DNA of 50,639 nucleotides from Planctomycetia bacterium (GTDB lineage: Bacteria > Planctomycetota > UBA8108 > SXIK01): contig SXIK01000110.1 in NCBI GenBank assembly GCA_005772855.1, forward strand, positions 1 to 50,639, read 5' to 3'. Under the pieces are notes generated by a model. It was not told the DNA's origin. It made no database searches and worked only from the letters and a program-made list of their open reading frames with translations. This document shows positions 35,364 to 43,777 of the stretch, piece after piece (the stretch's first letter is position 1; the number at the start of each line of letters is the position of its first letter). The position numbers and the translations under genes were made by a program.

Positions 35364-35448
35364 CAAGAGATCCTTGACGATGGCTCCCCCACCATCGGCG
35401 CCGGAAGCGCCCCGTGCGGGGAAGTCTTCCTCCCCCGCGGGGAGTATC
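35351..35448. repeat. Dispersed palindromic repeat, copy 2
   Basis: Homologous to 30051-30178 without that copy's extra hairpin. Shared blocks include GCGGCCATAAT (GCGGCCATGAT in copy 1), ATCGGCGCC (CTCGGCGCC) and the identical CTTCCTCCCCCGCG at 35426-35439. The end folds as nested hairpins (CCCCG/CGGGG outside, GCGGGG/CCCCGC inside). Here it sits in the 5' leader of the next gene, about 50 bases after the deacetylase stop. Confidence 0.75.
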
Positions 35449-35505
35449 GAATTAAGTGGAGTTTTCAGCGCCTTTTTGGCTTACCCATCACTTGCAGGAA
35501 TGAAC

Positions 35506-36642
35506 ATGCTCCCACAGCGTAACCCATGGTTGTCCACCGCCCTTGCGGGGTCCGTTCTCTGCTTGAGCCTCTGCACAAGTCCCCTGTTTTCCGATGGTGA
35601 CGACGATTCACCGGACGCGACGCCCGCCGAGAAGAAGGCCACCAGCAGCTCGGTGCCAAAGAAAAGCGAGCCGAAGACGCCTTCAGAAGGGAAGATCGAG
35701 GACGCTCTGCAGTTGCGGAAGCTCGGCAAGTACGACCAGGCTTTCGGAAAGCTGAAGGAAGCATCTACCCTGAATCCCTCCCCAAAAATTCAGGCGGAGC
35801 TCCTCTTTCGCACGGCAGAGACTTATTTTGTGAAGGGCCAAAATGCCACAAAAGGAAAGCTCCCCGGCGTTGAGCCGGACCCCTGCTACCAGGAAGCGAT
35901 CAAGGTTTTTGACGAGCTCATCACGAAATTTCCCAAGGAAGAGATCACCCCGGAAGGCTTGTACCTGAAGGGCTCTTCCTACCTCGTCCTGGGAGACCTG
36001 ACGAACGCGCTGTCGGCTTATGCGTCCGCGTACCGAGACTTTCCCGGGAGCAGCTACCGGTCCAAGGCGCTCGAGCGCGTCGGTGTGTGCCATGCGGGCC
36101 TGGACAATGCCGCGGCTGCAATAAAGGCGCATCAGCAGACCCTGAAAGAATTCCCGGGTCGCTCTGAAGCCGCCACCAGCAAGACGGAAAAGTACATCCG
36201 TGAGCTCGAGCTTGTGGGTAAACCAGCGCCGCCCTTGAAGATCGCAAACTGGATCGATGGCGTTGCGACCAGGGGCCTCGACACCTTCTCCGGCGAGGTT
36301 GTCGTGCTGATCTTTTTTGCCACCTGGTGCCAAAGCTGCAAGTCAGAGCTGCCGCACCTGCGCGCGCTCATGAACACCTGGAGCTCCAAGGGCGTCACTT
36401 TCCTCGGGATTTGTGACCCGGATGACCCGAAGAACACCGAGTCGGTCGAAGTTTACGTCAAGAATAACAACCTCCCCTTCGTCGACGTCGGCCTCGACCC
36501 TGGCTCCAGGCATCTCCCCCGCTATCGAGTCAGCGGCTTTCCTGCTGGCGTGGTCATGGACCGAGGGGGTCGAATTCGTTGGCGTGGCCACATGGCATTC
36601 TTTCCAAAACCTCTCATCGAGAAGGCCCTGGCGGAGAAATAA
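35506..36642 (+). CDS. Secreted TPR and thioredoxin-like (TlpA family) protein
   Basis: 378 residues. ATG 35506 is preferred (AGGA seven bases ahead); ATG 35500 adds two residues. A signal peptide (LSTALAGSVLCLSLCTSP) is followed by tetratricopeptide-like repeats at about 60-230 (YbgF/BamD style, TAETYFVKGQ, YLKGSSYLVLGDLTNAL). An AhpC/TSA-type thioredoxin fold at about 240-378 follows, with FFATWCQSCKSELPHLRAL; redox Cys 275 and 278. It probably reduces or exchanges disulfides outside the cytoplasm, with the TPR part binding a partner. Confidence 0.88.
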   Translation: MLPQRNPWLSTALAGSVLCLSLCTSPLFSDGDDDSPDATPAEKKATSSSVPKKSEPKTPSEGKIEDALQLRKLGKYDQAFGKLKEASTLNPSPKIQAELLFRTAETYFVKGQNATKGKLPGVEPDPCYQEAIKVFDELITKFPKEEITPEGLYLKGSSYLVLGDLTNALSAYASAYRDFPGSSYRSKALERVGVCHAGLDNAAAAIKAHQQTLKEFPGRSEAATSKTEKYIRELELVGKPAPPLKIANWIDGVATRGLDTFSGEVVVLIFFATWCQSCKSELPHLRALMNTWSSKGVTFLGICDPDDPKNTESVEVYVKNNNLPFVDVGLDPGSRHLPRYRVSGFPAGVVMDRGGRIRWRGHMAFFPKPLIEKALAEK

Positions 36643-36719
36643 CTGCTCTCCGAGTCGCGCTGCAAGTCGGAGAGCGGCTTCTGCCTCGTCCGGGTGCAAC
36701 AAGAAAAATGGGAGAGAAA

Positions 36720-37802
36720 ATGGAATACGGCTTGAATGTTCGTCAAGGCGGTGCCCTCGATTTCGTCAGCCTGGGCGCCCTCGTTCACCGCCTGGACACA
36801 GGACTCATCCCCTTTCGCAAGGCGACGTGCTGCCAGATCCACGTATCCGGAGGTGAGTTCAACTGCGCCGCAAATCTGTCGGACTGCTTTCGCCTCTCCA
36901 CGGGAGTCGTGACGGCAATGGTGGGCTACCCGATCGGCGACCTGATCTCCGAGCGCGTGAGAGCCATGGGCGTCAAGCCCTTCTACAAGTACTTTCCTCA
37001 CGACGGAGTCCATGGCCCGAACATGGCCACTGTCTACAGCGATCGTGGCCAGGGAGTGCGCGCTCCCGTCGTCTTCTACAACCGATCCAACGAAGCAGCC
37101 GCCCGCTTGAAGGCTGGAGACTTTGACTGGAAGGACATTTTCTCGGGAGGCATCCGCTGGTTTCACTCGGGTGGAATCTTCGCCGCGCTCTCGGAGACGA
37201 CCCCGGATCTCATCATCGAGGGAATGCGGGCAGCAAGGGCCGCCGGAGCCGTCGTTTCCTTTGACTTGAACTTCCGCCAGAAGCTCTGGAAGATCTCCGG
37301 TGCCGAGGCGCTGGCCGTGGAGACGTTGCAACGCATCGTGTCAAATGTCGACGTCCTCGTTGGCAACGAGGAGGACTTGCAGAAGGGCCTTGGGATTGAA
37401 GGCCCGGAGGTCGCTGCGAGGTCGAAACTTGATTCGAGCGCTTTCCTTGGAATGATCGGCAAGGTGGTTGAGAGATATCCGCAGGTAAAAGTCGTGGCGA
37501 CGACCCTGCGCGAGGTGCACTCGACGAATCGCCACAGCTGGAGCGCAGTGGCGTGGATCAACGGCAAGACCTATACCGCACCAACCTGCGAGCTGGACGT
37601 GCACGACCGAGTGGGCGGCGGGGACGGATTTGCGGCCGGCCTCTTCTTTGGTCTTCTCACGGGTGTGGAACCAGAGGAAGCCGTCAAGCTGGGTTGGGCA
37701 CACGGCGCTCTTCTCACCACCTTTCCCGGTGACACCACCATGGCTACCGTGTCCGAGGTCCGGGCCTTCGCCAGGGGCGGTTCAGCAAGGATTCAGCGAT
37801 AG
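36720..37802 (+). CDS. PfkB-family sugar kinase (2-keto-3-deoxygluconate kinase-like)
   Basis: 360 residues of the ribokinase fold. ATG 36720 has GGGAGA just upstream; ATG 36708 is possible. Marks: GGEFNCAANLS with the substrate-site GG (44-54), FDLNFR (181-186), VGNEEDL (214-220), and the C-terminal HDRVGGGDGFAAG with catalytic Asp302 in the GGGD anion hole (family GAGD). FDLNFR and NEED patterns fit KDG kinases and related sugar-acid kinases, but the substrate cannot be fixed from sequence. It follows the thioredoxin gene by 77 bases and nearly touches the convergent CotH gene. Confidence 0.88.
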   Translation: MEYGLNVRQGGALDFVSLGALVHRLDTGLIPFRKATCCQIHVSGGEFNCAANLSDCFRLSTGVVTAMVGYPIGDLISERVRAMGVKPFYKYFPHDGVHGPNMATVYSDRGQGVRAPVVFYNRSNEAAARLKAGDFDWKDIFSGGIRWFHSGGIFAALSETTPDLIIEGMRAARAAGAVVSFDLNFRQKLWKISGAEALAVETLQRIVSNVDVLVGNEEDLQKGLGIEGPEVAARSKLDSSAFLGMIGKVVERYPQVKVVATTLREVHSTNRHSWSAVAWINGKTYTAPTCELDVHDRVGGGDGFAAGLFFGLLTGVEPEEAVKLGWAHGALLTTFPGDTTMATVSEVRAFARGGSARIQR

Positions 37803-37806
37803 GCCT

Positions 37807-40800
37807 TCACGAGCAATTGGCCCCTGGGCAGGCATCCTGTGCAATCGGAGCGCACTCTCCTGGTCCCGGGAACGGGATTGGATCGGGTGCCCCCTGGAAC
37901 AGATAGCGAAGGAGAAAGAGCGCGTCGTCAAGCTTGATATCCCCGCTCCCGTTCAGGTCGCTCGCCGCCGGACACGACACTTCGCCCTTGCCCTGGAACA
38001 GAAAACCCAGGGTCGCCAGCACGTCCCCGAGGTTGGTACTGCCATCCGAGTTTACGTCGCCGCGGTGGTATCGACTCCCGGGTTCCTTCGTGGCGATCAC
38101 GCCGGGAGTGCCCCCGTCGATATCAGAGGCCCGCCAGCTCTCCGGCCTGTCGTTGTATCGCCAGGTACTGACCTCGGTCAGTTCCAGCGTACGGCCGAAC
38201 CCGCTCGCCCCGCGAGGCCACAGGCCACCGGATGAATAGCTGAGGAAATCGACGGTTGCGGGGTGACCCGGCCCCCTGTCCCTCACGCGGAGCATCTCAC
38301 CGTCATTGTCAAGCGTGCCCGCGTACGGCCCGAAGATGTTCGGGATCTTCCCGTGGCGCCCCTCAAGAGCCACCGGATCCTTGGCGAGGACAAGGACACT
38401 GCGCGCCTCGGCCCGAGCGCCCTGTGGGAATGCGAACTCCACGCCCTCGACACTCCAGCCGGAGAGGCCAATCGGCTGTTCCCCGGGATTCCACAGCTCG
38501 ATGAACTCGAGCTTCTCCTCCTGCCCCGGCGGATTGTAGTGGAGCTCGGTGATCATGAGACGCTCGTGACCTGTGAATTTGGAGCGTTGGTCCAGATACC
38601 AAAGCAAGTGCTCCCGGCGCTTCTTCACATAGAAGCGAACCCGATCCACGTTGGAGAGGAAATCGCGTGGGAACTGCCCCCCGCCCTGGTCGTCCGTCAG
38701 CCTGCCCCACATCCGGATATCCTCGTCCTGCTCCTCAAAAAGCAGCTCCTTGAGCACGGTGAACCGAGCCTCGTAAAACTCCTCGGTAAAGCGCTCCTGA
38801 AGCGTGTCATGAAGCCGTACCAGGTAAGCCCGGCGGTACCAGGAACCAGCGTCGGAAAAAAATCGGTCCAGGAGGTAGTTTCCGAACTCTCCGTCGACAG
38901 CCGTCGCGAACCATGGGGAGAAGCCCGGGATCATTTCCGAGTCGTCAAACACGCCCCCCTTCCCAAACGTGAGGTCAAGATCCCAGGGTAGCGGGATCCA
39001 CTTTCCGTTGGCGAGGTCGTGATAAAGGTAGTGGTTGTGGGAGGTGTGGTCGAAGTTGTTGATGAGAACCTGCGCCAGCTGGTACTCGATGATTCGGTCC
39101 GGGTGGGTGTTCGCAGGGAAGAACGTGCGAAGCTTTGTGAAGCTTGTCGAGTGCAGCTCTTTCAAGAAAGCGATGAGGTCGGAGTGATCACCGTTCTCAT
39201 TGGTTTTTTTCTCCCAGGGGCCTGGCCCACCACCTCCCGGTTCTTCGCTCGAGCCCACAGACTTGTAGAGATTGCCGTCCGGGTCGAGCCCATTACGCTC
39301 CAGCATGTGCTCGTCAGGATTTTCGAGGGCGCTGAAGAGACCGTAGTACTGACCGTTCACGTGCAATCGTATGTATTGGTCCCTGCACGCCGGGTAGCCC
39401 AGGTCCTCGAAAAGGTCCCAGCAAAGCCGCTCCCGGATGAGCGACTTGTCCGTCCAGAGACCCTGGAAGTTGAGCTTGCGTTGCCGCTCAAATTCGCGGC
39501 CCCGTTGAAATCGAAGCTTCATGTACGGCTTGGGCGTACGACAGACCGATGCGCCGCGCATTCGGATACCGATCCCCGGGTAGAGGTCACCACCGTGGGC
39601 CAACGAGCCAGTCCAGTAGTGCTGGCAGTCCAGCTGCTCAATGATACGAAGCGGCTTTTCTTGTGATCGGTGCTGGAGCAGCAGTTGGTAGGTCGGAAGG
39701 CGCGAGGCCGGGCGCAAATCGTTGACGTAGAAACCGTGCACACCCGTCGGATCGCTCTCGGGCGGCGAGGTGCCAACGTTTCCAGCAACATCCACCCCGC
39801 GGATCCGATAGGTCACGATTGTATTGTGCGGAAACATGGGAAGCGTCGCTCCAAAGACACCGTCCCCGGCTTTCCCATCACCGTGCGCCCCGTCGTCCGC
39901 GCAGTCGATCGTGCTTGTCGATGACTTCAGGTCGATGTTGTAGTCCAGTTTCACGCTCGCGGGGGACGCCTCCGAGCGCACGCGGGCGCTGATGCTGACG
40001 GCATCCCCGGAGCCCGGCTCCTTGATGGAACGGGTAACGTCCGTCACATGGGGCGAAAGCCATTGCGAGAGGGCCGTGTTGGAACGCCCCGGGGTGGCGC
40101 TGGGCTTCGCATCGAACCGCCAGAAGAGGCCACGATCCGGCGTCGAATCAAGGAAGCCGGCGGAGAAACCTCTCCAGCCACTCAAGTGGGTGAAGTCGAA
40201 TGCAAGCTCATACGTCGGGCCGTTGATGCGTATCAGGCTTGTGAGGTCGAAAAAGGCGCGGTGAACGACCCCCTCGAAGATCTCGAGGCCCTTGCCGCCG
40301 GGAATGTTCTTCGCCTTGAGACGCAAGGCGCCCGTACCTTTCGTGCCCCCCGTGGGATCCCACCCCGAGTAAAAGTGGCTCCCCTCGAAGTTGACCCCTC
40401 CGATTCCGCGGTCAAAATCGCCGCCCGCGATGAGATTCAGAGTCGGATTGGCCAGGTCAACCAGCGTGACATTGTCCAGGAGGCACTCGCCGCGCTGGTC
40501 GAGCTTGAGCTCCAAGAAAGTCGAGGTTGCCCTGCCTCGCACGACGACCCTCTGACGGTTTCGCGCAGCCCCGGAGTCCGAAGCCTTCCAGCTCATGGGG
40601 TCGCTCGACGGCGCGTCAGGCCGGATCTTCTCGAGGCTGGCCCCCAGGCCATCGGGCGCCACGGGCCAATCGCCGCGGTCCGAGTAGATCACGGAGTCGA
40701 CATGGGTGCCCGAGCTGTCGACAAGGCCGATCCGCTCTCCGTCGTTCGAGAGCTGCCCTCCGAAATTACCGTAAGCCCTGGCGACTCCAAAGGTCCGCTT

Positions 40801-41580
40801 GACGTGGTCCGCATCTCGACAGACAGCAATGACCTCACCCGGCTGAATCAAGGAATCGTCGCCAAACGTGTACTCGATGCCTGAAGAGAAGCGGTAGCCC
40901 TTCAGCTGGATTGCCGAGGTCGTGTTGTTCACGAGCTCGACAAACTCCTCGTGCGGATCGAGAAAATTTGCGGCGTGATAATGGATCTCGTTGAAGGCGA
41001 CCGCAGGAACGGCCAGGTTGGGCGGTGGACACTGGGCACGTGGGGATGCGCGAAGAGGCGTTGGAGCCCCCTCGGCTGTCCAGTTGGCCGGAAGGTCGGA
41101 CTCGAAGGTGACGCAAATCCTCTCGAGCGACCCACCCTGGCCAGCGGCCCGAGCGTCCCAGGGGGCATCGTCGTCATAGCGCACAGAGTCGATGACAGTG
41201 CCCTGCGCGTCCCTGAGCTCCAGCCTTTCGCCGCCGTTGTCAAGCGCTCCACCGAATGGCCCCAGGACCTGCTCGGGCGCGACGCCGAAACGACCGAGAA
41301 GGGCCCGGGGGTCCCTTGCGATCACGAGAAATCCGTTGGCCGCTATCGAGACCCCTTCTTCAACAACGAAGTCCACCCCTCTTGAGAAGCCCCAACCTGA
41401 AAGGGAGACCGCCTGTGCACCCAGATTCTGGAGCTCAATGAACTCGAGCGTTGAGCCCTCGGTTGGATTGTAATGAATCTCGCTCAGAATCACTGCAGCG
41501 ATGCCTGGCACTCTCAGAGCGAGGCAGACAGCAAAAGGTAGGATGGCACAGCCGCAGATGCCAAAAGAGACACCACTCAT
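37807..41580 (-). CDS. Giant secreted protein: lamin-tail domains, CotH kinase-like domain, dockerin-like end
   Basis: 1257 residues from ATG 41580 (AGAAGGG upstream); an ATG at 41628 would place charged residues before the signal. After the signal (ILPFAVCLALRVPGIAA) come two lamin-tail domains (ILSEIHYNPTEGSTLEFIEL at about 30 and FNEIHYHAANFLDPHEEFVEL at about 200), a carbohydrate-binding-like beta region, and Fn3/Ig-like sequence at about 520-620. A CotH domain follows at about 650-990 (MRGASVCRTPKPYMKLRF, INNFDHTSHNHYLYHD, PLPWDLDLTFGKGG). A third lamin-tail domain (MITELHYNPPGQEEKLEFIEL) at about 1040 and a paired EF-hand end (about 1165-1245) complete it. CotH domains are atypical kinases; the WDLD metal-binding motif is present. 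Confidence 0.9.
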   Translation of the reverse strand: MSGVSFGICGCAILPFAVCLALRVPGIAAVILSEIHYNPTEGSTLEFIELQNLGAQAVSLSGWGFSRGVDFVVEEGVSIAANGFLVIARDPRALLGRFGVAPEQVLGPFGGALDNGGERLELRDAQGTVIDSVRYDDDAPWDARAAGQGGSLERICVTFESDLPANWTAEGAPTPLRASPRAQCPPPNLAVPAVAFNEIHYHAANFLDPHEEFVELVNNTTSAIQLKGYRFSSGIEYTFGDDSLIQPGEVIAVCRDADHVKRTFGVARAYGNFGGQLSNDGERIGLVDSSGTHVDSVIYSDRGDWPVAPDGLGASLEKIRPDAPSSDPMSWKASDSGAARNRQRVVVRGRATSTFLELKLDQRGECLLDNVTLVDLANPTLNLIAGGDFDRGIGGVNFEGSHFYSGWDPTGGTKGTGALRLKAKNIPGGKGLEIFEGVVHRAFFDLTSLIRINGPTYELAFDFTHLSGWRGFSAGFLDSTPDRGLFWRFDAKPSATPGRSNTALSQWLSPHVTDVTRSIKEPGSGDAVSISARVRSEASPASVKLDYNIDLKSSTSTIDCADDGAHGDGKAGDGVFGATLPMFPHNTIVTYRIRGVDVAGNVGTSPPESDPTGVHGFYVNDLRPASRLPTYQLLLQHRSQEKPLRIIEQLDCQHYWTGSLAHGGDLYPGIGIRMRGASVCRTPKPYMKLRFQRGREFERQRKLNFQGLWTDKSLIRERLCWDLFEDLGYPACRDQYIRLHVNGQYYGLFSALENPDEHMLERNGLDPDGNLYKSVGSSEEPGGGGPGPWEKKTNENGDHSDLIAFLKELHSTSFTKLRTFFPANTHPDRIIEYQLAQVLINNFDHTSHNHYLYHDLANGKWIPLPWDLDLTFGKGGVFDDSEMIPGFSPWFATAVDGEFGNYLLDRFFSDAGSWYRRAYLVRLHDTLQERFTEEFYEARFTVLKELLFEEQDEDIRMWGRLTDDQGGGQFPRDFLSNVDRVRFYVKKRREHLLWYLDQRSKFTGHERLMITELHYNPPGQEEKLEFIELWNPGEQPIGLSGWSVEGVEFAFPQGARAEARSVLVLAKDPVALEGRHGKIPNIFGPYAGTLDNDGEMLRVRDRGPGHPATVDFLSYSSGGLWPRGASGFGRTLELTEVSTWRYNDRPESWRASDIDGGTPGVIATKEPGSRYHRGDVNSDGSTNLGDVLATLGFLFQGKGEVSCPAASDLNGSGDIKLDDALFLLRYLFQGAPDPIPFPGPGECAPIAQDACPGANCS

Positions 41581-41798
41581 TGAGGATTCCCTTCTCTTGG
41601 GCCTTGGGGACCCCGATGCCATCGGCAAAGTTTAGAGTTCGATGGTCTGCTGCGTCCACCAAAATGACGCAGGGCGCGGGCCTCGTGCCTCTCGACTGCC
41701 GGTGAGGTTGCCCCTCCAGGAGAATCTTCCCCGGAAGTCAGGATCGGGTATCCTTATCTACTGTAGGGCTCGGGCATCCACAAGGAGCTTGATCGATC

Positions 41799-43709
41799 AT
41801 GGACACGCATCGTCCCGGCAACTTCCGGTCCTGGGTACAGGTGGTCATTGGCCTTGGCTTCGCCGCCTCCCTCGGTGCTGACTGCCTCCCACCCTTTCAA
41901 CGTGGGGACTCCAATCGTGACAACAAGGTTGACCTGGGTGACCCCATCTTCACTCTGGGGTACCTCTTCCTCGGCTCCGGCAAACCCGGCTGCCTTGACG
42001 CCGCGGACACTGACGATAATGAAGAGCTTGATTTGAGCGACGCGGTATACGCCCTGAGATACCTGTTTCTTGGAGGCACGCCGATGCCGCCCCCCCTGCC
42101 AGGAAGCTGCGGGATCGATCCCACGCTCGACGCCCTCGACTGTCGTCAATACTCTCCGTGCGAAGTGGCTGGCGCGCAGCCTTGTACCAGCAACGACTGC
42201 TGCGACCTCGGAAGCTACTGCGAAAAAGAGGTCGATGACTGTGATGGCGTCGGCGCGTGCGTGGTGCGGCCAGTGATCTGTCCACGTTTCTTCGACCCCT
42301 GGTGCGGCTGTGACGGTGTTACCTACGGAAACCGCTGCGGAGCAGCGGCTGCCGGGGTCAACGTTGTCCACCGTGGAGAATGCGCCAGGCCCGGGGGCTG
42401 CCAGAATAACGACGGCTGTAACCTTGGGAGCTATTGTGCGACCAGCGAGGGCGCCTGTGACGAGCTCGGTGAATGCCAGCCGCGCCCGGACGGCTGTCCC
42501 AAGAACATCGATCCCGTCTGTGGCTGTGACGACGTCACCTACTCGAACGATTGTGTCGCGGCCTCCAGTGGCGTTTCGGTCGCCTACCGTGGAGAGTGCA
42601 AGCGAGGCACTCGGTGCACCTCCAACGAGCAGTGCGATCCTGGCGAGTACTGCATGAAGGACCTCGGGGACTGCGACGCGGTGGGCATCTGCGAGCGTCG
42701 CCCCGACCTCTGCGCCCAGTTTTTCGATCCCATGTGCGGTTGCGACGGGGTCACTTATGGCAACACATGCCTCGCGGGGGTGGCGGGAGTCAACATTGCC
42801 CGGAAGGGCCCGTGTGACGCCGAGGCGCAGTGCCGCACGAACGAGGAATGCGCCGACGATTCCTATTGCGCCAGGCCAGAGGGGTTCTGCGAGGATCCTG
42901 GCTTCTGCCTCAAGGACCCCGATCCGCAGTCCTGCAAGGACCAACCCTTTGATCCGGTTTGCGGATGCGACAAGATCACCTACGACAACAGTTGCCTTGC
43001 TGCGCTCCAGGGAGTCACCGTCCTCAGACGCGGCCCGTGCGAGCTCGGGGCCCCGTGCAGCTCCAATGCGGACTGCAGGGAAGAGACTTTTTGCTTCAAG
43101 AAGGAGAGCCGTTGCGACGATCCTGGAATTTGCAGCATCGACCCGAAGCCGGAGGAATGCCAGGGTATTCCAGATGAGGCTGTCTGCGGATGTGATAACC
43201 AGACCTACCGCAGCTTCTGCGAGGCAAATCTCAGGAACGTCAACGTGGCCTACATTGGCCCTTGCGACAACCTGCCCCGCTGCCGTTCGGACAAGGACTG
43301 TCCCGAAGACTCCTACTGCGAATTCCGTGTGGGCTCCTGCGGTGGGCTCGACCTTTGCGCTGTCCGCCCCCTGGAGTGCCCTCCCGACATTGTCGAGCCC
43401 GTCTGCGGCTGCGACAACCGCACCTATCTGAATGACTGCCTGGCCGCCATGGCCGGCATGGCAATCTCATTCCGCGGAAAGTGCGAGGGAGGCAATTCGG
43501 ACTGCCAGACGAGCGCGTCTTGCGGCGGCGGCCACTATTGCGCAAAGTCAACTGGCGACTGTGACGGGACCGGGAGCTGTGAAAACCTTCCAGCAGGTTG
43601 CGACAACGTGTTCAATCCGGTCTGCGGCTGTGATGGAATCACCTACAGTAACGAATGCCACGCGCACGCCGCGGGGGTGAACGTTCTTCAGGCTGGAGAA
43701 TGCCCCTGA
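41799..43709 (+). CDS. Secreted protein with dockerin-like N-terminus and seven Kazal-type modules
   Basis: 636 residues. A signal (WVQVVIGLGFAASLGA) is followed by a paired EF-hand, dockerin-like unit at about 34-116 (GDSNRDNKVDLGDPIFTL, DTDDNEELDLSDAVYAL). The remainder is seven Cys-rich units of about 70 residues. Each has a Cys-rich lead (CxxNxxCxxGxYC) and a Kazal core of the form PVCGCDGVTYGNxCxAxxxGVNV with a final GxC. Kazal modules are serine protease inhibitors in animals and occur in some bacteria. The reactive-site residues vary between modules, so specificity is not predictable. The upstream gap is 218 bases. Confidence 0.92.
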   Translation: MDTHRPGNFRSWVQVVIGLGFAASLGADCLPPFQRGDSNRDNKVDLGDPIFTLGYLFLGSGKPGCLDAADTDDNEELDLSDAVYALRYLFLGGTPMPPPLPGSCGIDPTLDALDCRQYSPCEVAGAQPCTSNDCCDLGSYCEKEVDDCDGVGACVVRPVICPRFFDPWCGCDGVTYGNRCGAAAAGVNVVHRGECARPGGCQNNDGCNLGSYCATSEGACDELGECQPRPDGCPKNIDPVCGCDDVTYSNDCVAASSGVSVAYRGECKRGTRCTSNEQCDPGEYCMKDLGDCDAVGICERRPDLCAQFFDPMCGCDGVTYGNTCLAGVAGVNIARKGPCDAEAQCRTNEECADDSYCARPEGFCEDPGFCLKDPDPQSCKDQPFDPVCGCDKITYDNSCLAALQGVTVLRRGPCELGAPCSSNADCREETFCFKKESRCDDPGICSIDPKPEECQGIPDEAVCGCDNQTYRSFCEANLRNVNVAYIGPCDNLPRCRSDKDCPEDSYCEFRVGSCGGLDLCAVRPLECPPDIVEPVCGCDNRTYLNDCLAAMAGMAISFRGKCEGGNSDCQTSASCGGGHYCAKSTGDCDGTGSCENLPAGCDNVFNPVCGCDGITYSNECHAHAAGVNVLQAGECP

Positions 43710-43712
43710 CAG

Positions 43713-43762
43713 GTCCCCGCTGGCAGCGCCAGCCCCCCGCGGGTTGCGCTGCCAGTGGGGAC
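43713..43762. terminator. Long bidirectional terminator-like hairpin
   Basis: GTCCCCGCTGGCAGCGC (43713-43729) pairs along all 17 positions (one G-T) with GCGCTGCCAGTGGGGAC (43746-43762), with a 16-base loop. It fills the gap between two convergent secreted-protein genes. Only a short weak T-rich stretch follows on the plus strand, so it may also protect 3' ends of both transcripts. Confidence 0.7.
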
Positions 43763-43777
43763 TTGTTGGACGGGGTG

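Noticed and set aside
42170-43706. Tandem repeats as a CRISPR or DNA satellite
   Set aside because: The repetition is at protein level (Kazal modules); the DNA of the units has diverged and there are no spacers.
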